Origin: Bryobacteraceae bacterium
GTDB lineage: Bacteria > Acidobacteriota > Terriglobia > Bryobacterales > Bryobacteraceae
Length of the DNA stretch: 64,000 nucleotides
Direction of reading: 5' to 3'
NCBI GenBank assembly: GCA_023384675.1
Contig: JAHDVK010000011.1
Coordinates: 1-64,000 of the forward strand
This document shows positions 16,311-26,813 of the stretch, piece by piece. The position numbers and the translations under genes are program-made. Position 1 is the stretch's first letter. Each line of letters begins with the position of its first letter. Under the pieces are notes generated by a model that saw only the letters and a program-made list of their open reading frames with translations, was not told the origin of the DNA and ran no database searches.

Positions 16311-16350
16311 AAAAAAGCGGGCCGCGGCGCCTTCGCATCGCCACGGCCCG
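16311..16350 (-). terminator. Intrinsic terminator of the fasciclin gene
   Basis: The arms CGGGCCG (16318-16324) and CGGCCCG (16344-16350), extended inside by GGC/GCC with one mismatch, form a GC-rich stem. On the minus strand it is followed directly by a run of eight T residues (complement of 16309-16316). This is a textbook rho-independent terminator for the gene at 16373-16834, located in the convergent gap with the S9 peptidase gene. Confidence 0.82.
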
Positions 16351-16372
16351 ATGAAAAAACCGGGTTGATTTT

Positions 16373-16834
16373 TTACTTAGGCAGAATCACGCTGTCGATC
16401 ACGTGAATCACGCCATTGTCGGTCACGATGTCGGTCTTCACGACATTCGCGTTGTCGATCATCACCTTGCCGCCCATCACCTTCACGGTGGCGGACGAGC
16501 CCTGCACCGTCTTGGCGGAAGTGAGCTTCACCACGTCCGACGCCATCACTTTGCCTGCAACCACATGATAAAGAAGGATCTGCTTCAGCTTTGCCGTGTC
16601 CTTCAACAGGCCTTCCACCGTGCCGGCGGGCAGCTTCGCGAACGCCTCATCGGTCGGCGCGAACACCGTGAACGGGCCCTCGCCCTTCAGCGTGTCCACC
16701 AGGCCAGCGGCCTTCACCGCCGCAACCAGAGTGTTAAATTGACCCGCGCCTACCGCGGTGTCCACAATATCGGCGGCCGGCGCGCTGAAAGCGGCCATAG
16801 CCAGAACGGCAACAATTGAGAGAAAGCGTTTCAT
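16373..16834 (-). CDS. Secreted fasciclin-domain (FAS1) protein
   Basis: 153 residues: signal peptide (about 1-21, SAPAAD), then a single FAS1 domain. Both conserved FAS1 boxes are seen, [15 protein letters not shown] and a C-terminal [12 protein letters not shown], with the central [11 protein letters not shown]1 domains mediate adhesion in the envelope or matrix. AAGGAG lies about 7 nt before the ATG at 16834, which is why this start was chosen over a longer frame. Confidence 0.92.
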   Translation of the reverse strand: MKRFLSIVAVLAMAAFSAPAADIVDTAVGAGQFNTLVAAVKAAGLVDTLKGEGPFTVFAPTDEAFAKLPAGTVEGLLKDTAKLKQILLYHVVAGKVMASDVVKLTSAKTVQGSSATVKVMGGKVMIDNANVVKTDIVTDNGVIHVIDSVILPK

Positions 16835-17148
16835 TTGCACTCCTTGGAGATAGTAGCCCGAGTGAATGATTTCCCGGGTCACGCTCTGTCTGATGTGCGC
16901 TGATTATCCACAGTTTTACTTTTTTCGTCTCTGCCCGCCAGAGTCCACATCCGCACAGCAGCTTGTCGCGCGAGCCCTATGGACAACCCAAAGCGGGCAT
17001 CCCCGGAGACCTGGCTGCGTTCAATCAGCGGAATATGTCCCTTTGATCGCCTGCCGAATCGACCAGCGTGAGCCGTTCCGGCTTGCGTTTTCGCGTTTGC
17101 TCAACGGAAGCGATTGTTTCCATCGCGAAATCGAAGTAGAGGCTCACC
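16835..17148. other. Divergent gap between the fasciclin and cytochrome genes
   Basis: 314 bp without a credible gene. It must hold the promoters for the fasciclin gene (-) and the dihaem cytochrome gene (+). The part at about 16900-16925 is AT-rich (TTATCCACAG followed by T runs). I could not assign convincing -35/-10 pairs. The open frames here show no domain. Confidence 0.5.
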
Positions 17149-18129
17149 ATGAAGAAGTTGTTGTTGTTTCTGTTGACGCCTGCCCTACTGGGTGGCGCCG
17201 CCTTCGCCTGGCTTGCGCACAAACGGCCTGAGGCGGTTCCTCCTTCAAACATCCAGATCGAGCGAACGCCCGAACGCGTCGCGCGCGGACGCTATCTGTT
17301 CACGCAGCTTGCCGACTGCGATGGCTGCCACTCGCCACGTGACTGGCAGCGGTTTGCCGGCCCGGTGATCGAGGCCGAACGCGGCGCTGGCGTTGAATTC
17401 CCCCCGGAATTGGGGCTTCCCGGCCGGATCTTCACAGCGAATCTCACCTCGGATCCCGAAACCGGTCTTGGACAATGGACCGATGGCGAGATCCTGCGCG
17501 CCATCCGCGAGGGTGTCTCGCGCGACGGTACCGCCCTGTTCAACTTCATGCCCTACGACCACTTCGCCGGGATGAGCGACGAGGACGCCCACGCGCTCGT
17601 CGCGTATATCCGCACATTGCCCCCCGTGCGTCGCAAACAGCCTCGGCCGGACCTCGATTTTCCTCTGAATTACCTGATCAACGATTTCCCCAAGCCACTC
17701 GCTGGCCCGGTGCCCCCGCCCGCCAAGGACGACAAAGTGAAATACGGCGAGTACCTCGTCAATCTTGCGCTCTGCAAGCACTGCCACACCGTGTTTGATA
17801 AAGGCGCGCCGGTGGCTGGCCGCGAATTCGGCGGCGGGCAGGAGTTTCGCATCGATAGCCGTCTGGTCCGCAGCGCCAACATCACCCCCGATGAGGATAC
17901 CGGCATCGGCCGCTGGACCGAGGAGCGCTTCATTGCAAAATTCAAAGGATTCGCGGAAATGCATGCCGGCAACGCCCCGAAAATGACGCAGGCGAATTTC
18001 ACGCTGATGCCCTGGCTGGCCCTCTCGCGGCTGCCCGAGGACGAACTGAGCGCCATCTACGCCTACCTCCGCTCCGTCAAGCCCATCCGCAACGAAGTGA
18101 ACGTGCATCCTCAACCGGGTACCTACTGA
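17149..18129 (+). CDS. Secreted dihaem cytochrome c
   Basis: 326 residues with a signal/anchor helix (about 3-22) and two cytochrome c domains. Haem sites are C57-D-G-C60-H61 and C209-K-H-C212-H213. Candidate Met ligands are Met134 (NFMPYDHF) in domain 1 and the Met of TLMPW in domain 2. Such proteins are electron carriers or subunits of membrane dehydrogenases. It would be a client of the ccm system at 0.4-7 kb. It stands alone, with a convergent neighbour 14 bp away. Confidence 0.92.
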   Translation: MKKLLLFLLTPALLGGAAFAWLAHKRPEAVPPSNIQIERTPERVARGRYLFTQLADCDGCHSPRDWQRFAGPVIEAERGAGVEFPPELGLPGRIFTANLTSDPETGLGQWTDGEILRAIREGVSRDGTALFNFMPYDHFAGMSDEDAHALVAYIRTLPPVRRKQPRPDLDFPLNYLINDFPKPLAGPVPPPAKDDKVKYGEYLVNLALCKHCHTVFDKGAPVAGREFGGGQEFRIDSRLVRSANITPDEDTGIGRWTEERFIAKFKGFAEMHAGNAPKMTQANFTLMPWLALSRLPEDELSAIYAYLRSVKPIRNEVNVHPQPGTY

Positions 18130-18143
18130 TGGCAGGCGGAGGT

Positions 18144-19826
18144 TTACCGGCCGCCGGGCTGCCGCGGGATCAGCTTGAGGTTGAGCTCGTGGCGGCCTCC
18201 ACGCTGCACTTCGATTTTCGTTGCGCGGCTGGAATAGGGCTTGAGGTATTCGGGATCACGGTGCGCGCCGGGGGGGATGTCGTCCCAGGCGTAAATATAG
18301 TAGGCGCCCGGCGCGAGGTGCTGGAGCGCGAAGCGGCCATCGGGGCCCGCGGCGGTGGAGGGGTACAGGTCGCTGCGCGTGGGGGCCGCGCGAGCGGGGA
18401 CCAGCGTGACCACCGCGCCGGGCACCGGTTCTCCGTCGCCGTCCACCACCAGGCCGCTGATTTCGCCGGGATGGAGCGCGAACAACAGCGTGAGGCGCGA
18501 TGATCCGCCTGGCTGAACCGGCAGGCCCTCCTCGCCCACTTCCCGGCCGTCGAGCAGAATCGACTTCAGCCATACATCGGGTTGGGGCCTGCCCGAAACA
18601 TCAGGCCAATAGCGCCCCGGCCGGATGTTCTCGATAGCGAACGTGCGCCGCGAATCGGTGTGCCCTATGCCCTGGTAATGCCACGGCGGCCAATCCAGCG
18701 GCCGCAGCATGAGCGAGAGCGCCCCGCGAATCGGCTCCGTCAGATCTTCACCTTCCAACTCCAGTTCGCAAGTCAGCGCGGCGGCCGGAATCTGCGATTC
18801 CGCGACAACCACGCCCTCCACATCCCGCTTGCCGATCTCCACCGTCGTGGCCCAGCGCCCGGCGCGCAGGCCCTCCCTCGGCAGCGGCAGCAGGTCGTAC
18901 GTTCCTGGCGGAATGCCGGCGAACTCGAAGGTGCCACCCGTGCCCACCTGGGCCTGCCGGCCAGTAAGGCTGGCATAGGCGTCCGCGCCTTGCCGCATGA
19001 GCATCAAGCTGAGCGGTGCGCCGGGCTGGTCATGGCCCGCGACCCGCCCGCGCACGCGAAACGCCGGCGTCCGCCGTTGACGGAAATCGATGCCCTCGGC
19101 CTCCAAACCAGCTTCGACATCGATGGGCAAAGCCCCTTCAAGATCGGGCGAATCGGGGTAGAACACTGGTGCGTAATCGAATTCGATTTCTGCTTTGGGA
19201 TCGCGCGCGCGGGCAACGCCTGCGTCCATCAACTCGCCGGGATGCCGCGCCCACAGATAATAGCGGCCCGGCGACAGAGCGGGAAAGCGGAATTCGCCCG
19301 TGTCGGAGGTGTACATGTTGCCCGCCGTCTGCAGTTCCCGCCTGCCGAGAGACCCGTATTCCAGCCGGTGGATGGCCACGGCGGCGCGCTGCACGGGTTC
19401 GCCCTCCTCATCGAGAATGCGCCCGCCGATCATTGCCTGCGGCAGCATCCGCATTTCAATCCGGGTGACCTTCTGACCCGCCGCCACTTCGACAGGCGCC
19501 GGCCGCGGCGTGCCCGGTCGCGGGTTGTAGAAATGTGCACTGAAGCCGGCTTTGCTCGCGCGCAGGTAATAGCGGCCCGGAGCCAGGCCCTCGAAACGAA
19601 AATGGCCATCGGCGCCAGACGCGGCTTCGCGAGGCGCAGGGCGCTCGTGCAGTCGAGTTCCCGGAGGCGTCATCATCGTCAACACCAGCCTGGCGCGCGC
19701 CACCGGTTCGCCCGTGAGGGCGTGGACCGCGCGGCCTTCCAGGACGCCTTTGCGGTCGACCGGTTCCTGCGCGGCGGCGATCGCGGCGATCAAGGCGATG
19801 GCGGGCATGAGCGACAGAGACCGCAT
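18144..19826 (-). CDS. Secreted protein with repeated carboxypeptidase-regulatory-like domains
   Basis: 560 residues. After a signal peptide (about 1-19) come several CpReg/transthyretin-like beta modules. They are recognisable by the repeated pattern G-R/V-x-x-GEPV...A-x-V and D/A-G-x-FRF-x-x-L-x-PGRYYL (for example about 29-105, 130-200 and 465-545). No enzyme domain is present. Proteins of this kind are abundant in Acidobacteria, either alone or as N-terminal parts of TonB-dependent receptors, and may bind sugars or proteins at the surface. Function unknown. Confidence 0.82.
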   Translation of the reverse strand: MRSLSLMPAIALIAAIAAAQEPVDRKGVLEGRAVHALTGEPVARARLVLTMMTPPGTRLHERPAPREAASGADGHFRFEGLAPGRYYLRASKAGFSAHFYNPRPGTPRPAPVEVAAGQKVTRIEMRMLPQAMIGGRILDEEGEPVQRAAVAIHRLEYGSLGRRELQTAGNMYTSDTGEFRFPALSPGRYYLWARHPGELMDAGVARARDPKAEIEFDYAPVFYPDSPDLEGALPIDVEAGLEAEGIDFRQRRTPAFRVRGRVAGHDQPGAPLSLMLMRQGADAYASLTGRQAQVGTGGTFEFAGIPPGTYDLLPLPREGLRAGRWATTVEIGKRDVEGVVVAESQIPAAALTCELELEGEDLTEPIRGALSLMLRPLDWPPWHYQGIGHTDSRRTFAIENIRPGRYWPDVSGRPQPDVWLKSILLDGREVGEEGLPVQPGGSSRLTLLFALHPGEISGLVVDGDGEPVPGAVVTLVPARAAPTRSDLYPSTAAGPDGRFALQHLAPGAYYIYAWDDIPPGAHRDPEYLKPYSSRATKIEVQRGGRHELNLKLIPRQPGGR

Positions 19827-19861
19827 TCAGCTTCATCGTAGCCGAGGCCCGCCAATAGAGA

Positions 19862-19896
19862 AAGGCCCGGCGCCCCTCGTGGGGGAACCGGGCCTT
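19862..19896 (-). terminator. Hairpin after the OmpA-family gene
   Basis: AAGGCCCGG (19862-19870) pairs with CCGGGCCTT (19888-19896), with CCCC/GGGG extending the stem inside (19873-19876 with 19881-19884). On the minus strand it is followed by a modest T-rich stretch (TTCTCTATT). It ends 33 bp after the stop of the OmpA-family gene. Confidence 0.7.
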
Positions 19897-19928
19897 GTGA
19901 CTTGGCCGTCAGGCTGTGGCCGCCGCGT

Positions 19929-21797
19929 TTACCGCGGGCAGCCCAGCTTCTTCAGTTCAGCCGCGGGCGCTTCCTTGGCCGAGCCGAACGAATCCGGCAT
20001 CTTGATGCCCTTCGGCACCAGGTACACCTCGACGCGGCGGTTCTGGTCGGCGGTGGAAACCCGCGAACCGGCCCGCTCGTCGGTGGCGGCGCGGGCGGAC
20101 GTGCCGCAGACGCCGGGCTGGAAGTTGGCCTTCTGCTCGGTGCCGACCCAATCCGCCTTGATGCGGCTCGAATCAACCCGGGCGCAGGTGCCGGTACCGG
20201 CCGTCAGCACCGCGATGGCATTCATCACGCGCTGCCGGTCGAGCGTGGACGGACGGCGCGCCGTGCCGGCCTCATCCTGATCGAAGTGGCCCACCAGCAC
20301 GATCTCGTAGTCGGGATCGGCGGCTTTGGCGGCCAGTTCCTCCAGCAGGATACGCTTCGCGCAGTTGTTCACGCGGGCGCTGCCCTTGCTGAAGATCAGG
20401 TCGGAGAAGCGGATCACCTCGGGGGTGTAGTCCACCTTGATGGTCGTGTTGCAGGTGGCGGTGGCGCCCCGATCGTCCGTCACCGTGCCGGTGATCGTGA
20501 CGCTCTTGGACTGAATCTTGCCGCCCTGCTCGAAGCGGACCGACTTCGAATCGAAGCCCGCGTTCGCCATCGTGTCGTTCGTGATCGTGCCTTCGGTCGT
20601 GGTCCACTTGAAGCGGATCTCACTGCAAGGCGAACCGGTGGCCTGGGCGCTCAGCTTAGCCTGTTGGCCGTAAGCGAGAGCGGCTGGGATGGCCTGGCAG
20701 CCGGCGATAGTGGGAGCCTTGTACTCCTGTACGTTCAACGACAGCGTGGGGGCCGTAGCGGTGCGGATCGGCAGACCGGCTTCGTTCGGGGCTTCCACGT
20801 CCAGCGAGATCATGAACTGGCCCGGCTTGTCGGGCGTAAACTGCAGTTCGGGGCTGTTGCCGCCCATCGGCTGGCCGTTCACCTTCCACTTGTAGGTCAT
20901 CTGGCGGCCCGCCGGATCGGAGGCGCCGACCGAACGGATCGTGATCGCGCGGCCCTGGCACAGCGTGCCCGTGCCCGCGTCGAGACGCCCCGCGTTCAAA
21001 GCACCAAGGTCCCTCGGCGCCGGCGGCGGAGGAGGAGGCGCCGGTGCCGCCTGCCGGCCAATGTAGAAGTTAATTCCGGCCGTGGTCTGGAAGCCCGTGA
21101 ACAGGTTCCGCGCCGGGATGTAAACGCCGCCCCCACCCAGGCCCGGGTGGTCCGGCAAACCATAGGTCGGGTTGCGCGACGTGATCGCGCGAGCGTCGAA
21201 GCGCAGACCGATGTGGTCGGTCAAGTGCATCTTCACGCCGCCGCCATAGTTCACGCCAGCCTGAAGGTTACTCCGGACGGTCGTCGCGCCGAAGCGAACG
21301 TTCTCAGGCAGGCGCGAAATCGCCCTTGCCCGGTCGGTCGGCCGCCAATCCAGCGCCGAAATGCCAACCGTTACGTACGGCCGGACATTCGACCCCTTCG
21401 GCGTAAAATGGAAGACGGGGTTGAGATTGTACTGGAACAACCTGCTGCCGAAACCAAAATTCGGGGCGCCGGCTTCCGACGGACGCTGGAACATCAGGTT
21501 GTTCACACTGTAAGTGAATCCTTGTTCCAGGCCGACATATCTCCAAAAATTTTCGGTCACCCGGATTCCGAAGGCGCCACCTGTGTGGTGCTTCGTACCG
21601 AGGCCATCGGAGACACCGCGGAAGAAGCTTCCGCCTCCGAATAAGTTAATCTCGACCATGTCCGGCCTCTCATCGCCGCCCGACTGCGCCGGCGCAGCGG
21701 TGAAGCCGCCGATCGCAAGAATTAGCGCGGCGACGGTGAGAGCCCGTGTCCAATGGCAAACGCGAGGACGAAGTGAGGATTGAGTGTTGAATCTCAT
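19929..21797 (-). CDS. OmpA-family outer-membrane protein with Ig-like middle region
   Basis: 622 residues. Order: signal peptide (helix about 18-38), outer-membrane beta-barrel (about 45-250), Pro-rich linker, two Ig/PKD-like beta domains containing cysteine pairs (about 270-465) and a C-terminal OmpA-like peptidoglycan-binding domain (about 470-600). The OmpA domain carries a Cys-containing insertion. It ends LKKLGCPR. Its start overlaps the stop of the BNR-repeat gene (ATGA). It probably ties the outer membrane to the cell wall. Confidence 0.85.
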   Translation of the reverse strand: MRFNTQSSLRPRVCHWTRALTVAALILAIGGFTAAPAQSGGDERPDMVEINLFGGGSFFRGVSDGLGTKHHTGGAFGIRVTENFWRYVGLEQGFTYSVNNLMFQRPSEAGAPNFGFGSRLFQYNLNPVFHFTPKGSNVRPYVTVGISALDWRPTDRARAISRLPENVRFGATTVRSNLQAGVNYGGGVKMHLTDHIGLRFDARAITSRNPTYGLPDHPGLGGGGVYIPARNLFTGFQTTAGINFYIGRQAAPAPPPPPPAPRDLGALNAGRLDAGTGTLCQGRAITIRSVGASDPAGRQMTYKWKVNGQPMGGNSPELQFTPDKPGQFMISLDVEAPNEAGLPIRTATAPTLSLNVQEYKAPTIAGCQAIPAALAYGQQAKLSAQATGSPCSEIRFKWTTTEGTITNDTMANAGFDSKSVRFEQGGKIQSKSVTITGTVTDDRGATATCNTTIKVDYTPEVIRFSDLIFSKGSARVNNCAKRILLEELAAKAADPDYEIVLVGHFDQDEAGTARRPSTLDRQRVMNAIAVLTAGTGTCARVDSSRIKADWVGTEQKANFQPGVCGTSARAATDERAGSRVSTADQNRRVEVYLVPKGIKMPDSFGSAKEAPAAELKKLGCPR

Positions 21798-23740
21798 AGT
21801 TCTGGGCTTACCTGCCTTTCCATATTATGCACCCGTAAGCTCTGCAAATCAAAGTAGAACACGCCCAAATCGGGAGTCAGGGCGAAAATTCTACCAGGCT
21901 GGCCGCCGCCAGCCCACAAAGATCGAATCGTGGAATCGGGAATCTCTCCCCCCTCCACCATATGCCAAATCCGGCCTTCGTCGCCCGAAGCGTAGAGCCG
22001 GGAAAACTGCACGGCCCAGACGCGGCCCTCGTCCGATGCGTCGTAACGGACCGAACTGACGGTACCCTCGACGAGGCCCTCATCCTTCTGCAACCAGGTC
22101 CGGCCATCGTCATCGGATCGCCACAAACCCTTCGCCGTGGCCAGTAAAATCGCCCGCCCGGCCCGCGCCGGCAAGGCAATGTCGTAAATCTGGGAAGTGG
22201 GGAAGAGCAGGTTCAGGGGCCGCCATGTGGTTCCGAGGTCTTCCGAGAGATAGAGAGCATGCTCTGTTCGCACCAGCATCCGGCTGCCCGCCGTGAGTAG
22301 TCCCGTGACGGGCATCGGGATGTTGGCCTTCGACAGAGGCGCGGGCTGCCACGTGGCGCCCAGATCCTTCGACCGGAACAATCCTAGCGATGTGCCCAGA
22401 AACACGAGGGTTTCCTTCGCCTCCAGAACCCGCAGCGCGCCCACGCGCGAGGCTCCCGCGCGGCCCGGCAAGGTCAGCGCCCGCCAGTTCTTGCCGCCGT
22501 CCATGGTTCGCAAAACACGCCGCTCATTCGTCGCGAAGACGATTTCGGGCTTAGACGGATGACCCGCAACCAGTTGGATATGATTGTCGCCAATGCGCGC
22601 CCCGTTCGCGGCCAACTCCCAGGTCCTGCCGCCGTCGTCGCTCGCATACACCCCGCCCGCCTCGCCATCCTGGATCGTATTCGCGTAAAGGCGCTCGCCC
22701 GCCGCGGTCATCGATAGCACCTTGCGGTTGACGAACCCCTGATTCCAGGGCTGCGCGGTCTCGCCGCCGTCGTCGCTGCGCCATAAGCCCGCGCGCTCGG
22801 TGGCGAAGTAGATCCTCTCAGGATCGCGCGGGTCGAAAGCCATCGACAGAATATGCAGCTTGTTGACCTGGCGGAAAATGGCCCCGCCATTGACGGATTT
22901 CAACAATCCCAGTGTCGTGCCCGCGTAAATTACATTCGGCTTCTTGGGGTGCAGCCGAATCACGTGCGTGCGGCGGTGCGACGCCGGAATGCCCTGGAAC
23001 TTGGCCCATTTTTCGCCCGCGTTCTCGCTCCGGTAGATCCCGCTGCACGCGCTGGCCAATACCAGTTGGGGCCGCAGTGGATCGACAAAGATGCTGAACA
23101 CATCGGAATCGTCCAGCATTCCTGAATGAATGCTCTTCCAGTTCTCGCCGCCGTCGGTGGTTTTCCAGGGCAGGTGCGTGGTGCCCGCGTAGATGATATC
23201 GGCGTTTCCGGGATCGATCGCCACCGCCGTAATGATGCGCATCTCGTGGTTCCAGGGCGCCGAGATCCGCTCCCATTTCGCGCCGCCGTCCCGGGTGCGC
23301 CACACCCCGGCGCGCGTGCCCGCCACCACGGTCTTCGGGTCCTTCGCCCAGATCGCGATGGCCTCGGCAGACTTACCCTGCATATCCTCGCTCAGACTCC
23401 AGCTTTCGCCGCCGTCCTCGCTCATCCAGATGCCGCCGTAATAGCTGTGCTCGGCCGAAACGGCCACGTAGTAACGATCGGAATTCGAGGGATCCACCGC
23501 GACGGCGCTCACCGTGCCGAGAAAATGGCGGGGAAACGGCAGCCGCCGCCAGCTCTCGCCGCCGTCGTCGCTCCGGTACAGCAGCGAATTGCGCGCGCCC
23601 AGCAGCAGCGTGGACGGTCTGGATGGATCGATCGCGATCGCCGTGGCGCTGCCGCCATAGGGTCCGGCCTGCGTCCAGCCCGAGGCCCCGAGCAGAGCCG
23701 GAATCAGCAGGGCGCAGAAAGCGCGAAGCGGATTGTGCAT
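21794..23740 (-). CDS. Secreted BNR/Asp-box repeat beta-propeller protein
   Basis: 648 residues: signal peptide followed by about thirteen Asp-box repeats of the form S-x-D-x-G-x-x-W (YRSDDGGESW, WKTTDGGENW, YASDDGGRTW, WRSDDDGRTW and others), each on a strand turn of a beta propeller. The arrangement resembles sortilin/VPS10- or sialidase-like propellers, but no sialidase catalytic Arg/Tyr set could be assigned. The ATG at 23740 is preferred to a TTG at 23749. Coupling to the OmpA-family gene suggests a shared envelope role. Confidence 0.82.
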   Translation of the reverse strand: MHNPLRAFCALLIPALLGASGWTQAGPYGGSATAIAIDPSRPSTLLLGARNSLLYRSDDGGESWRRLPFPRHFLGTVSAVAVDPSNSDRYYVAVSAEHSYYGGIWMSEDGGESWSLSEDMQGKSAEAIAIWAKDPKTVVAGTRAGVWRTRDGGAKWERISAPWNHEMRIITAVAIDPGNADIIYAGTTHLPWKTTDGGENWKSIHSGMLDDSDVFSIFVDPLRPQLVLASACSGIYRSENAGEKWAKFQGIPASHRRTHVIRLHPKKPNVIYAGTTLGLLKSVNGGAIFRQVNKLHILSMAFDPRDPERIYFATERAGLWRSDDGGETAQPWNQGFVNRKVLSMTAAGERLYANTIQDGEAGGVYASDDGGRTWELAANGARIGDNHIQLVAGHPSKPEIVFATNERRVLRTMDGGKNWRALTLPGRAGASRVGALRVLEAKETLVFLGTSLGLFRSKDLGATWQPAPLSKANIPMPVTGLLTAGSRMLVRTEHALYLSEDLGTTWRPLNLLFPTSQIYDIALPARAGRAILLATAKGLWRSDDDGRTWLQKDEGLVEGTVSSVRYDASDEGRVWAVQFSRLYASGDEGRIWHMVEGGEIPDSTIRSLWAGGGQPGRIFALTPDLGVFYFDLQSLRVHNMERQVSPEL

Positions 23741-23760
23741 GGTGCCCAAATGTTAGTCTA

Positions 23761-25320
23761 TCAAGGTAGATAGCCGCGCGCGAGTGTTTCAAACATAGCG
23801 ATCTGATTCTGTTCCCATTCCGCGCCGCGGCCCAACTCCTTCGCCAGCATCGCGGCCACGCGCGGCGCCATCCGCCGCGCCGCCCTCGCATTCAGGATCA
23901 GCGCCCGCGTCCGCCGCGACAGTACGTCTTCCACGGTGCGCGCCATCTCCCAGCGCGCCGCCCATGCCACTTCGGCTTCCACGTACGGCAGTTCGCCGTC
24001 GAGCCGCGCGCCAAGCTCCGGCTGCGCCCGGATCAGATCCTCGATGGCGATCGCGTCGCTGCCGTACACTCCTCGCGCGCCGTACTTCGCCGCGTGGTGG
24101 TGATAGCCGTGAATCCTGAGCCGCCGGGTGACGCATTCGCGCTCCTCCAGTCCGGCCAGCAGCGCCGCCTGCTCCACGCAATCCTGGGCCATCTTGCGGG
24201 CCGTGGTCCACTTGCCCCCGGCGATCGTCAGCAGCCCGCTGCGGTCCACATGGATGCTGTGGTCGCGCGACAGCGCCGCCGTGGATGCCGCGCCGGGCGC
24301 CTTCACCAGCGGCCGGATGCCCGCCCACACGCTGAGCACGTCGTCGCGCGTGGGCGGATGGTGAAGGTACTGACCAGCGGTTTCGAGAATGAACGCCACC
24401 TCGTGCTCGAAGGCCGAAGGCTCTTCCGCCACGCTGTCCAGCGCCGTGTCCGTCGTCCCCACCAGCGTGTGCCCGTGCCAGGGGATCGCGAACATCACGC
24501 GGCCGTCGCTCGTGTGCGGCACCATGATCGCGCTCTCGCCGGGCAGAAACGAGGCGTCGAACACCAGATGGATGCCCTGGCTCGGCGCCACCATCGGCGG
24601 CGCGTCCGCATCGGCCATCCGCCGCACCTGATCGCTGAACGCGCCCGTGGCGTTGATGACGCCGCGCGCCGCCAGTTCATATTCGTCCCCGGACTCCTCG
24701 TCCCGCACCCGCACGCCATCTACGAGCCCCGCCGCGCCCGTCCGCAGCGCCACCGCCGGGCAGTAGTTCACCAGCACCGCGCCCTGCTCGGCCGCCGTCA
24801 TCGCCATGTGGGTCAACAGGCGCGCATCGTCGAACTGGCCGTCGTAATACACCACCCCGCCGCGCAGGCCCTCGGTCCTGATCGTCGGCAGCCGTTCCAG
24901 CGTCTCCTCGCGCGACAGGTTGCGCGAGGCGCCAAATCCGTACTTGCCCGCCAGCAGATCGTACAATCGCAGCCCGATGCCGTAAAACGGCGCTTCCCAC
25001 CATTCGTAGTTCGGCACCACAAAGGCGAGTTCGCTCACCAGATGCGGCGCGTTCTCTTTGAGCAGCCCGCGCTCCTTCAGCGCCTCCATCACCAGCGGCA
25101 CGTTGCCCTGCTCGAGATACCGCACGCCACCATGCACCAGCTTTGTGCTGCGGCTCGACGTCCCCTTGCCGAAATCGTGCTTTTCGACCAGCGCCACCTG
25201 GTAGCCGCGCGACGCCGCATCGAGCGCAATGGCCACGCCGGTGGCGCCGCCGCCGATGACGACGAAATCCCACGGTTCGCGGCGCTCACGCAGCCGCTCG
25301 ATCATCTCTCCGCGGTTCAC
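23761..25320 (-). CDS. glpD: Aerobic glycerol-3-phosphate dehydrogenase
   Basis: About 519 residues. An N-terminal FAD-binding dinucleotide fold ([20 protein letters not shown]) is followed by the GlpD motif [16 protein letters not shown] and a C-terminal helical domain. It oxidises glycerol 3-phosphate to dihydroxyacetone phosphate and feeds electrons to quinone. A GTG at 25320 overlaps the glpK stop (GTGA) and has GGGAG about 8 nt upstream; the ATG at 25305 is the alternative. It forms an operon with glpK. Confidence 0.95.
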   Translation of the reverse strand: MNRGEMIERLRERREPWDFVVIGGGATGVAIALDAASRGYQVALVEKHDFGKGTSSRSTKLVHGGVRYLEQGNVPLVMEALKERGLLKENAPHLVSELAFVVPNYEWWEAPFYGIGLRLYDLLAGKYGFGASRNLSREETLERLPTIRTEGLRGGVVYYDGQFDDARLLTHMAMTAAEQGAVLVNYCPAVALRTGAAGLVDGVRVRDEESGDEYELAARGVINATGAFSDQVRRMADADAPPMVAPSQGIHLVFDASFLPGESAIMVPHTSDGRVMFAIPWHGHTLVGTTDTALDSVAEEPSAFEHEVAFILETAGQYLHHPPTRDDVLSVWAGIRPLVKAPGAASTAALSRDHSIHVDRSGLLTIAGGKWTTARKMAQDCVEQAALLAGLEERECVTRRLRIHGYHHHAAKYGARGVYGSDAIAIEDLIRAQPELGARLDGELPYVEAEVAWAARWEMARTVEDVLSRRTRALILNARAARRMAPRVAAMLAKELGRGAEWEQNQIAMFETLARGYLP

Positions 25321-26810
25321 GGCTCCCGCTCCCACTCGCGCGAGCGTTCCACCGCCCGCGACCACTGGGCGCGCCGCGCCGAGGCCTCATCTTTGCTCAT
25401 TTTCGGCTCAAAACGCGCTCCCACACCCCATTTTTGAGCGATTTCAGCCTCGTTTTTGAACACCCCGACGGCCAATCCGGCCAGGTACGCCGCCCCCAGC
25501 GCCGTCGTTTCCGCCTGCGCGGCCCGCACGACGGGCGTTTGCAGCAGATCGGCCTGCGTCTGCAACAACAGGTTGTTGACGGACGCGCCGCCGTCCACGC
25601 GCAACTCCTCGATGGCAATGCCCGAGTCGGCGCGCATCGCTTCCAGCAGATCGGCTACCTGGTAGGCAATCGAATCGAGCGCCGCGCGCGCCACGTGCGC
25701 GGCCGTGACGCCGCGCGTCAGGCCCACCAGCGCGCCGCGCGCGTAGGGGTCCCAATGCGGAGCGCCCAGCCCGGCAAAGGCGGGCACCAGAAACGCGCCG
25801 CCGGAGTCTTCCACGCTTGCCGCCAGGGCTTCCACTTCGCCCGAGGAGCGGATCAACCCCAGCCCGTCGCGCAGCCACTGCACCACCGCGCCGCCAATGA
25901 AGACGCTGCCCTCGAGCGCGTATTGCAGTTTCTGGCCGTCGTGCCAGGCGACCGTCGTCAGCAGCCGGTTTTTCGACTCGCGCGCCTCGCTGCCGGTCTG
26001 CTGAAGCAGGAAACAGCCGGTGCCGTAGGTGTTCTTCGCCAGCCCCGGCTCAAAGCAGGCCTGCCCGAACAGCGCCGCCTGCTGGTCGCCCGCCACACCC
26101 GCCACGGGCACTTCCACGTTGAGCATGGGATGCGACACCTCGGCGAATACGCCGCTGGACGGACGCACTTCGGGCAGCAGCGCGCGCGGTACGCCCAGCA
26201 GCGCCAGAAGCTCGTCGTCCCAAGCGCCGGTGTGGATGTTGTAGAGCAGCGTGCGCGAGGCGTTCGAGGCGTCGGTGGCATGCACACGCCCGCCCGTCAA
26301 GTTCCAGATCAGCCACGAATCCACGGTGCCGAAGGCCAGTTCACCGCGTTCTGCGCGGGCGCGCGCGCCCTCCACGTTGTCGAGCATCCAGCGGATCTTG
26401 GTGCCGCTGAAGTAAGGGTCGATGACGAGGCCGGTCTTCTTGCGGACCAGCGGTTCGGCGCCTTCGCGCTTCAGTTGTTCGCAGAAGCCCGCTGTGCGGC
26501 GGTCCTGCCAGACGATAGCGTTCATGACGGGCTCGCCGGTGGCGCGGTCCCACAGCACCGCCGTTTCTCGTTGATTGGTGATCCCGATGGCGGCGATCTG
26601 TCCGTGCGCGCGGCGCGCTTCAGCCAGCGCCTCCGAGGCCACAGCCACTTGCGACGACCAGATCTCGTGCGGATCATGCTCCACCCATCCGGCTCGCGGA
26701 TAGATCTGCCGGAATTCCTTCTGCGCCACCGACACGGCCGCGCCGCTTTCGTCAAAGACAATCGCCCGCGAACTCGTAGTGCCCTGGTCCAACGCAAGTA
26801 AGTAAGCCAT
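25317..26810 (-). CDS. glpK: Glycerol kinase
   Basis: 497 residues, the usual length. FGGY-kinase features include the N-terminal phosphate-binding [16 protein letters not shown], the central [14 protein letters not shown] and the C-terminal [20 protein letters not shown]. It converts glycerol to glycerol 3-phosphate for GlpD. It starts 3 bp after an alpha/beta hydrolase gene. No glpF permease gene was seen in the window. Confidence 0.97.
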   Translation of the reverse strand: MAYLLALDQGTTSSRAIVFDESGAAVSVAQKEFRQIYPRAGWVEHDPHEIWSSQVAVASEALAEARRAHGQIAAIGITNQRETAVLWDRATGEPVMNAIVWQDRRTAGFCEQLKREGAEPLVRKKTGLVIDPYFSGTKIRWMLDNVEGARARAERGELAFGTVDSWLIWNLTGGRVHATDASNASRTLLYNIHTGAWDDELLALLGVPRALLPEVRPSSGVFAEVSHPMLNVEVPVAGVAGDQQAALFGQACFEPGLAKNTYGTGCFLLQQTGSEARESKNRLLTTVAWHDGQKLQYALEGSVFIGGAVVQWLRDGLGLIRSSGEVEALAASVEDSGGAFLVPAFAGLGAPHWDPYARGALVGLTRGVTAAHVARAALDSIAYQVADLLEAMRADSGIAIEELRVDGGASVNNLLLQTQADLLQTPVVRAAQAETTALGAAYLAGLAVGVFKNEAEIAQKWGVGARFEPKMSKDEASARRAQWSRAVERSREWEREP

Positions 26811-26813
26811 GAA